This document shows positions 35,182-39,263 of a stretch of DNA of 39,263 nucleotides, in pieces. The notes under the pieces were generated by a model. The model saw nothing but the letters and a program-made list of their open reading frames with translations, was not told where the DNA came from and did no database searches. The DNA is from UBA1737 sp964541525 (GTDB lineage Bacteria > Bacillota_I > Bacilli_A > ML615J-28 > CAG-313). Every line of letters begins with the position of its first letter. Position 1 is the stretch's first letter. The translations under genes were made by a program, and so were the position numbers. The stretch lies in NCBI GenBank assembly GCA_964541525.1, contig CAZIQF010000015.1, positions 1 to 39,263 of the forward strand, written 5' to 3'.

Positions 35182-36417
35182 TTATTCTGCGTGTTTTAAT
35201 ACGTAATAATTTTTCTTTCCTCTTCTAATAATAGTATATACATCGCCAATTGTATTCGTATTATCAATAATGTAATTTAAATCTTTAACTTGAACACCAT
35301 TGACTTGAACACCACCACCATTAATGAAATCTCTAGCTTCACGTTTCGATGATGCTGCTTTAACTAATACTAACGCATCAATTAAGCCGATACTTTCTTG
35401 TACTTCCACTTGAGGAATACCTTCAAATCCCATTGCAATTTCGGCTTTTGATAATTCTGATACTTGACCGCTAAATAAAGCTTTACTTAAACGAATTGCT
35501 TGTTCATAAGCTGCTTCCCCATGAATCATCACGGTTAATTCTTTTGCAAGTGCTTTTTGGGCTTCTCGCAAATGAGGAGCTTCATTGAATGATTGTTCTA
35601 ATGCTTCAATTTCGGCTTTTGATAAAAATGTAAATTGTTTTAATTCTTTAATAACATCAGCATCTGGTGTATTTAACCAAAATTGGTAAAATGCATATGG
35701 TGAAGTCTTTTCTTTATCTAGCCATACTGCACCACTTTCTGATTTACCAAATTTAGTTCCATCACTTTTAGTGAACAATGGCGCAGTAAATCCGCCAGCC
35801 CACGCATCACTACCATGAAGTTTTCTAATTAATTCTAGACCACTAGTAATATTACCCCATTGATCTTGACCACCGATTTGCATTGTACAATTATTATTTT
35901 CAAATAGATGTTCAAAATCCAATGCTTGTAAAATTTGATATGAGAATTCTGTATATGAAATACCACTATCTAATCTTGATTTGACCGTTTCTTTATTAAT
36001 CATATAATTAACATTAAATAATTTACCATATTTTCTTAAGAAACTAATTAAATCTAATTTAGAAATCCAATCATAGTTGTTAACCATTTGACAATTAAAT
36101 AAACCTTGAACTTGTTCATATAATTTTTTAGCATTATGATCAATTTGTTCCTTTGATAACATTTGACGTTCAGCTGATGGTTTAGGATCACCAATAAAAC
36201 CGGTTGCTCCACCAATTAATAGAATTGGATGATGTCCACATTTTTCAAGTCTTTTTGCAAGAATAAATACTAATAAATGGCCAACGTGAAGGCTATCGCC
36301 TGTTGGATCAGTTCCTAAATAGAATGTTACTCCTCCTTTATTTAATTTTTCAATCACCGATTCATCTGTAACACTGTGGACAAGTCCTCTCCACTGTAAT
36401 TCTTCAAATAAATTCAT
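35182..36417 (-). CDS. tyrS: Tyrosyl-tRNA synthetase
   Basis: A 411-aa class I aminoacyl-tRNA synthetase that charges tRNA-Tyr. The catalytic signatures are HVGH (His44-His47 in DSLHVGHLL) and KFGKS (about 222-226). The tyrosine-binding region has YTEFSYQILQALDF and GGQDQWGN. The C-terminus (about 345-405) is an S4-like RNA-binding domain with INGGGVQVNG. I start at the ATG at 36417, which gives the usual MNLFEEL N-terminus and has AAAGGAAAA upstream; an ATG at 36450 would add eleven odd residues. It is preceded by a T-box leader and followed by three genes that look like amino-sugar/wall recycling. Confidence 0.97.
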   Translation of the reverse strand: MNLFEELQWRGLVHSVTDESVIEKLNKGGVTFYLGTDPTGDSLHVGHLLVFILAKRLEKCGHHPILLIGGATGFIGDPKPSAERQMLSKEQIDHNAKKLYEQVQGLFNCQMVNNYDWISKLDLISFLRKYGKLFNVNYMINKETVKSRLDSGISYTEFSYQILQALDFEHLFENNNCTMQIGGQDQWGNITSGLELIRKLHGSDAWAGGFTAPLFTKSDGTKFGKSESGAVWLDKEKTSPYAFYQFWLNTPDADVIKELKQFTFLSKAEIEALEQSFNEAPHLREAQKALAKELTVMIHGEAAYEQAIRLSKALFSGQVSELSKAEIAMGFEGIPQVEVQESIGLIDALVLVKAASSKREARDFINGGGVQVNGVQVKDLNYIIDNTNTIGDVYTIIRRGKKNYYVLKHAE

Positions 36418-36454
36418 TTTTTTATTTTCCTTTCCCTTTAATATCATCATAATT

Positions 36455-36655
36455 AAAAACGTCCCTAAAGAAGCATCGAAAAAAATGCTTTTTAAGGACG
36501 AAAATTTTTCCGCGGTACCACCTTAATTCAGGATTTAACCTGCACTTTGTGTGTTATAAAGCTAATATTTTTTATTAGCATCCTGATATAATTCATTTTA
36601 TTAACTTGATATTCTTTCAGCAACCGAATATTCTCTAATTACCATTAATAAAACT
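36455..36655 (-). promoter_or_regulatory. T-box riboswitch leader of tyrS
   Basis: The hallmark T-box AAGGTGGTACCGCGG is at 36510-36524 in the minus sense. Directly downstream lies the terminator hairpin (36461-36500, GTCC...GGAC with AAGCAT/ATGCTT pairing and a T run). Upstream is a compact Stem I region with GAATATTC/GAATATC arms around a GGTTGCTGAAA loop. Uncharged tRNA-Tyr should stabilise the antiterminator and switch on tyrS and the genes behind it. I cannot fix the specifier codon with certainty; a TAT in GAATATCAAG is a candidate. No clear promoter separates it from lacI. Confidence 0.93.
36461..36500 (-). terminator. Regulated terminator of the T-box leader
   Basis: Long hairpin in the minus sense: CGTCCTTAAAAAGCAT, a short loop, then ATGCTTCTTTAGGGAC followed by GTTTTT. 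It is mutually exclusive with the antiterminator that uses the T-box sequence at 36510-36524. Confidence 0.88.
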
Positions 36656-36662
36656 ACTAAAT

Positions 36663-37706
36663 TTATTTTGTTGATTTTCTCCATACCACATCATAATCAA
36701 CATAAATATTTGTATTGATGTCAACTGGCTCTTCTTCATCTTCTGATTCAGTCATTAATTTAGTAAGTAAGTCCATTGCTTCTTCCCCTAAATCATAAAT
36801 TGGGGTATTAATACATGTAAGTTGAGGACGTGAAAGCTCAGCATATTTAGTATTTTGGAAACCGATAACTTGTGTTTCCTCAGGAATATGAATATGAAGT
36901 GACCTAACAACATTGATAAAGGATACTGCCATTGAGTCACGAACAACAATCGCAACTTCTGGATGTTCCTTTTCTAATAATTCTTTATAAATTACTTCAT
37001 TAAGTTCTGTTTTACCTGGCACATTTTTAACACAAGGTGTAAGTCCAGCCTCTTCCATTGCTTTAACATAACCAGCAACTTTTAAATCATTAACAACATA
37101 TTTTCTAATTGTTGAAATCATCCAAATTTTCTTATTTCCTCTATGAATCATTTCTTTAGTAATTTCATATGCTGCTTTATAATAATCAATTGATACATAA
37201 GGAATATCGGGATTATTACAAACTGTATTAGTTAAAACAACTGGAACATTTGAATTTTCAATTAATTCAATGCTTTCTTCAGTCATCTCATCATTGATGT
37301 ATAAGATACCATCAACAACGGAAGCCATTAATGTTGACCAAAAATCTTTTTCTGACTCGTGTTCTTGATTTAAGTCATGCTTATTCGGGTTATTCACAAA
37401 TAGTCTTAAAAAATAACCACGTCGAACAGCACAGTTAGCAATGCCATCAACTAAACCAGCGATTGAACTTCTAGTTAATTCAGGAACAACTACTGCAACA
37501 GTGGTAGATTTACTACTTGCAAGACTTTTAGCATTAAGATTAGGTTTATAGCCTTTTTCTTTAATAATTCGCTGAATTTTTTCTCTAGTTTCTGGTCTAA
37601 CTTTTTCTGGGTGATTAGTAACTCTCGAAACAGTAGCTAACGATACACCTGCAGCAATTGCAACTTCCATGATTGTTGCTTGACTACTACGCTTATCATT
37701 CTTCAC
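36663..37706 (-). CDS. LacI/GalR-family transcriptional regulator
   Basis: A 347-aa DNA-binding repressor. The N-terminal helix-turn-helix (about 10-35) has ATIMEVAIAAGVSLATVSRV and the hinge region NLNAKSLASSKS (about 57-68). The remainder is a periplasmic-binding-protein-like sensor domain (about 68-340) with VAVVVPELTRSS and GFQNTKYAELSRPQLT. It starts at GTG with AGGAGG 8 nt upstream, behind a strong promoter. LacI operators share the AACGTT-type core with the three cre-like sites in this window, so it is the natural candidate regulator of the transporter and surface-protein units; CcpA encoded elsewhere is the alternative. Ligand unknown. Confidence 0.93.
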   Translation of the reverse strand: MKNDKRSSQATIMEVAIAAGVSLATVSRVTNHPEKVRPETREKIQRIIKEKGYKPNLNAKSLASSKSTTVAVVVPELTRSSIAGLVDGIANCAVRRGYFLRLFVNNPNKHDLNQEHESEKDFWSTLMASVVDGILYINDEMTEESIELIENSNVPVVLTNTVCNNPDIPYVSIDYYKAAYEITKEMIHRGNKKIWMISTIRKYVVNDLKVAGYVKAMEEAGLTPCVKNVPGKTELNEVIYKELLEKEHPEVAIVVRDSMAVSFINVVRSLHIHIPEETQVIGFQNTKYAELSRPQLTCINTPIYDLGEEAMDLLTKLMTESEDEEEPVDINTNIYVDYDVVWRKSTK

Positions 37707-37741
37707 TCTCTATTCCTCCTTTTTCCTAGTATTTCAACAAT

Positions 37742-37770
37742 ATTATAACACACTTTTTTTGCCATATCAA
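37742..37770 (-). promoter_or_regulatory. Sigma-A promoter of the lacI-type gene
   Basis: In the minus sense, -35 TTGATA (37765-37770; 5 of 6 to TTGACA), a 17-nt spacer and a perfect TATAAT (37742-37747). Expected start near 37735, about 29 nt before the GTG. This may also feed the T-box leader and tyrS, since I see no terminator between lacI and the leader. Confidence 0.8.
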
Positions 37771-37799
37771 GTAATTAAAACATCTTTTATGAAAATTTT

Positions 37800-39086
37800 T
37801 TACTCCATTTTCATAATTACTTCACCATTTTGATTATGGATTTTCTTCAATTTTTCAATCAATAAATTTGCATCTCCTGCCCCTAAAAATATCCAAACTA
37901 CATCATCCTCGCCATCAATTAATGAAAGGGTAGAGGTAGTATATTTGGGATATTTATGAAAGTAAAAATCTAATCTTTTTTGAAACTTTATATTTTCTTT
38001 TTCTCTTGATGAAGAAAACACATCCATCAGATAAACTTCATCAAATTGTTTTAATACCCTCTTAAATGCTCGTTTAAATTTAAATGTCCGAGAATATGTA
38101 TGACTTTGAAAAATTACTTTAACTAAATAATGAGGATATGTCAATTTAATGCTATCTAATAAACTTTTAATTTCATTCGGATGATGAGCATAATCATCGA
38201 CTAAGATGTTATTATTGAACTGATACATCGTCATTCTTCGTGGAGGAAATTGCAAATTATAAGCCTTTTTAATCTTAATATCTAATAGAAAAAGCGCTAA
38301 ATATCCTGCAACATAGTTATGTAAATTGTGAAGTCCTAAGAGATTACATTTAAGAACTTTACAAATTCCTTCACCTTTTAATAAAAATGTATATCCATCT
38401 TGATTAGTAGTAATTAGTTTAATCACAAAATCATTATTATTGGATATACCATAACTATATTTTCTTGGATGTTTAATCTTATGACTAAGTTTATCATCAC
38501 CATTAATTAAAACAATATCACTCTGCATAGCCATTTTTTGATAACTATTAATTAATTCTTTTTGGCTTTTAAAAAAATCAGGATGATCAAAATCTAAACT
38601 TTGAATAATTAATAAAGCTGGTTCATAACTATGAAAATGATTTTGATATTCACATGCCTCTAAGACTAAATAGGGAGAAGCGTAATATCCACCTTCACCA
38701 CAACCAATAATATATGAAATATCTGCCATTTGCTTAATGATGTAACTAGTTGTAGTTTTTCCATGTGTTCCACTTACTGCAATCAATCTTTCTTTAATAA
38801 ATTGACCAATAAACTCATTATAGTAATAGTATTCCAAATCTAAATCCAAAATCTTCTTAAACTCAACATTATTTTTATTAATTGATAAACCGATAATATA
38901 GATATAATCTTTTGTAATATTCGATTCATCATATGAATTAATAACTATCCCTGCTTCTTTCAATTTAACTTCTGTAAAAAACGTTTTATCAACATCACTA
39001 CCAACAACATCATACCCTTTACTCTTTAAGTATAGAGCTAAAGCACTCATGCCTGTACCCTTTATACCAACTAGAAAGTATTTCAT
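37800..39086 (-). CDS. murC: UDP-N-acetylmuramate--L-alanine ligase
   Basis: A 428-aa Mur ligase that adds L-alanine to UDP-MurNAc with ATP, the first cytoplasmic step of peptidoglycan stem-peptide synthesis. Seen motifs: Rossmann loop GIKGTGMS (about 7-14), ATP loop SGTHGKTTT (105-113), the MurC-specific EACEYQNHF, a DFDHPDFF segment, DDYAHHP (about 297-303) and QSHTYSRT. Length and motif order are normal for MurC. It shows the organism makes a murein wall. There is no separate Shine-Dalgarno; the best match, GGTGAT, is in the 3' arm of the hairpin at 39093-39122 and seven T residues separate it from the ATG. Confidence 0.96.
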   Translation of the reverse strand: MKYFLVGIKGTGMSALALYLKSKGYDVVGSDVDKTFFTEVKLKEAGIVINSYDESNITKDYIYIIGLSINKNNVEFKKILDLDLEYYYYNEFIGQFIKERLIAVSGTHGKTTTSYIIKQMADISYIIGCGEGGYYASPYLVLEACEYQNHFHSYEPALLIIQSLDFDHPDFFKSQKELINSYQKMAMQSDIVLINGDDKLSHKIKHPRKYSYGISNNNDFVIKLITTNQDGYTFLLKGEGICKVLKCNLLGLHNLHNYVAGYLALFLLDIKIKKAYNLQFPPRRMTMYQFNNNILVDDYAHHPNEIKSLLDSIKLTYPHYLVKVIFQSHTYSRTFKFKRAFKRVLKQFDEVYLMDVFSSSREKENIKFQKRLDFYFHKYPKYTTSTLSLIDGEDDVVWIFLGAGDANLLIEKLKKIHNQNGEVIMKME

Positions 39087-39092
39087 AAAAAA

Positions 39093-39122
39093 ATCACCAC
39101 TTAATTATATGCAAGTGGTGAT
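39093..39122 (-). terminator. Terminator-like hairpin that contains the murC ribosome-binding site
   Basis: Perfect 10-bp inverted repeat ATCACCACTT/AAGTGGTGAT with a 10-nt loop, followed in the minus sense by TTTTTTT and then the murC ATG at 39086. It can terminate transcripts from upstream, and it places GGTGAT, complementary to the 16S 3' end, in the stem. The loop also contains a perfect TATAAT (39104-39109) without a good -35. Confidence 0.7.
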
Positions 39123-39263
39123 GTTAATATTTGAAATTAAGTTTATTAATTTATCTAAATCTTTAATATTTTTTAATTTTAGGAACATGAATAAATATAG
39201 TATTTTTGTTTTTTTGTATATGAAAACATTAAAATACCTCCATATCCTTATAAACATACAAAC
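39105..39263 (-). other. Possible 3' end of a gene entering from the right edge, or a small coupled ORF
   Basis: Two readings are possible. One minus-strand frame is open from the window edge for 52 codons to a TAA at 39105-39107 inside the hairpin loop; its end (LKNIKDLDKLINLI) could form a helix of a small domain. In another frame, a gene from outside would stop at 39229-39231 and overlap (TAATG) a 16-codon ORF at 39179-39229 that has GGAGG 8 nt upstream. The AT-rich bias means either could be chance, and I do not assign a product. Confidence 0.3.

Noticed and set aside
37786..37800. Cre-like sequence ATGAAAATTTTTTAC upstream of the lacI promoter
   Set aside because: Three mismatches to the consensus, including the central CG, in AT-rich DNA; expected by chance.
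1..39263. CRISPR arrays, transposases, integrases, attachment sites, tRNA or rRNA genes
   Set aside because: No repeat-spacer pattern, no recombinase motifs and no cloverleaf or rRNA segment seen on either strand.

Overview
The window is AT-rich, and every gene I can support lies on the minus strand, so transcription runs from high to low coordinates. The organism looks like a low-GC Firmicutes/Tenericutes-type bacterium, probably an uncultured gut-type Bacilli/Erysipelotrichia/RF39-like lineage. It has a murein wall (murC), a Firmicutes-style T-box on tyrS, Gram-positive lipoprotein and surface-protein signals, and CUT1 sugar transporters without their own ATPase. TGA is used as a stop (GH20 gene, inside an ATGA overlap), so this is not the Mycoplasma/Spiroplasma code. 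The lineage is inferred from sequence style only.

Layout in transcription order. (1) Right edge: a partial frame, then murC, whose ribosome-binding site sits in a terminator-like hairpin. (2) A LacI-family regulator with a strong promoter. (3) A Tyr-type T-box leader, then tyrS, a YbbE/AmiE-type serine hydrolase, a tandem-GNAT acetyltransferase and a PIG-L/LmbE-type deacetylase, closed by a terminator. (4) A promoter, an M19 dipeptidase, a surface GHL10 (YddW/DigH-type) glycosidase and a cytoplasmic GHL10 paralogue, closed by a terminator. (5) A promoter with a LacI/CcpA-type operator, then ten genes: GH20 hexosaminidase, a 1146-aa solute-binding protein, permease pair A, a propeller/TPR membrane protein, a YIP1 protein, a 1239-aa DUF5696-type protein, permease pair B and a YesL/DUF624 protein, closed by a terminator. 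(6) A secreted phosphodiester glycosidase (NAGPA), a NagZ-like GH3 and nagB, closed by a terminator. (7) A promoter flanked by two LacI/cre-like sites, a 962-aa surface protein, a second tandem-GNAT and an orphan lipoprotein solute-binding protein.

Read together, most of the window looks like one dispersed amino-sugar/cell-wall glycan scavenging system. Surface enzymes (GHL10, NAGPA) trim a GlcNAc-containing polymer, one or two CUT1 importers bring fragments in, cytoplasmic GH20, GH3, GHL10, amidase-like and dipeptidase enzymes take them apart, and PIG-L, GNAT and NagB handle the N-acetyl state and feed glycolysis. The substrate (peptidoglycan, teichoic-type polymer or host glycan) is inference.

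The two most novel signals are these. First, three surface proteins share a C-terminal tail made of an invariant Cys-Gly, a Lys/Ser/Ala patch, one hydrophobic helix and a terminal LRK; it resembles a protein-sorting signal but is not LPXTG. Second, the ten-gene transporter block has two permease pairs around a membrane-anchored propeller, a YIP1 protein and a giant DUF5696 protein, and looks like an uncharacterised trans-envelope machine.
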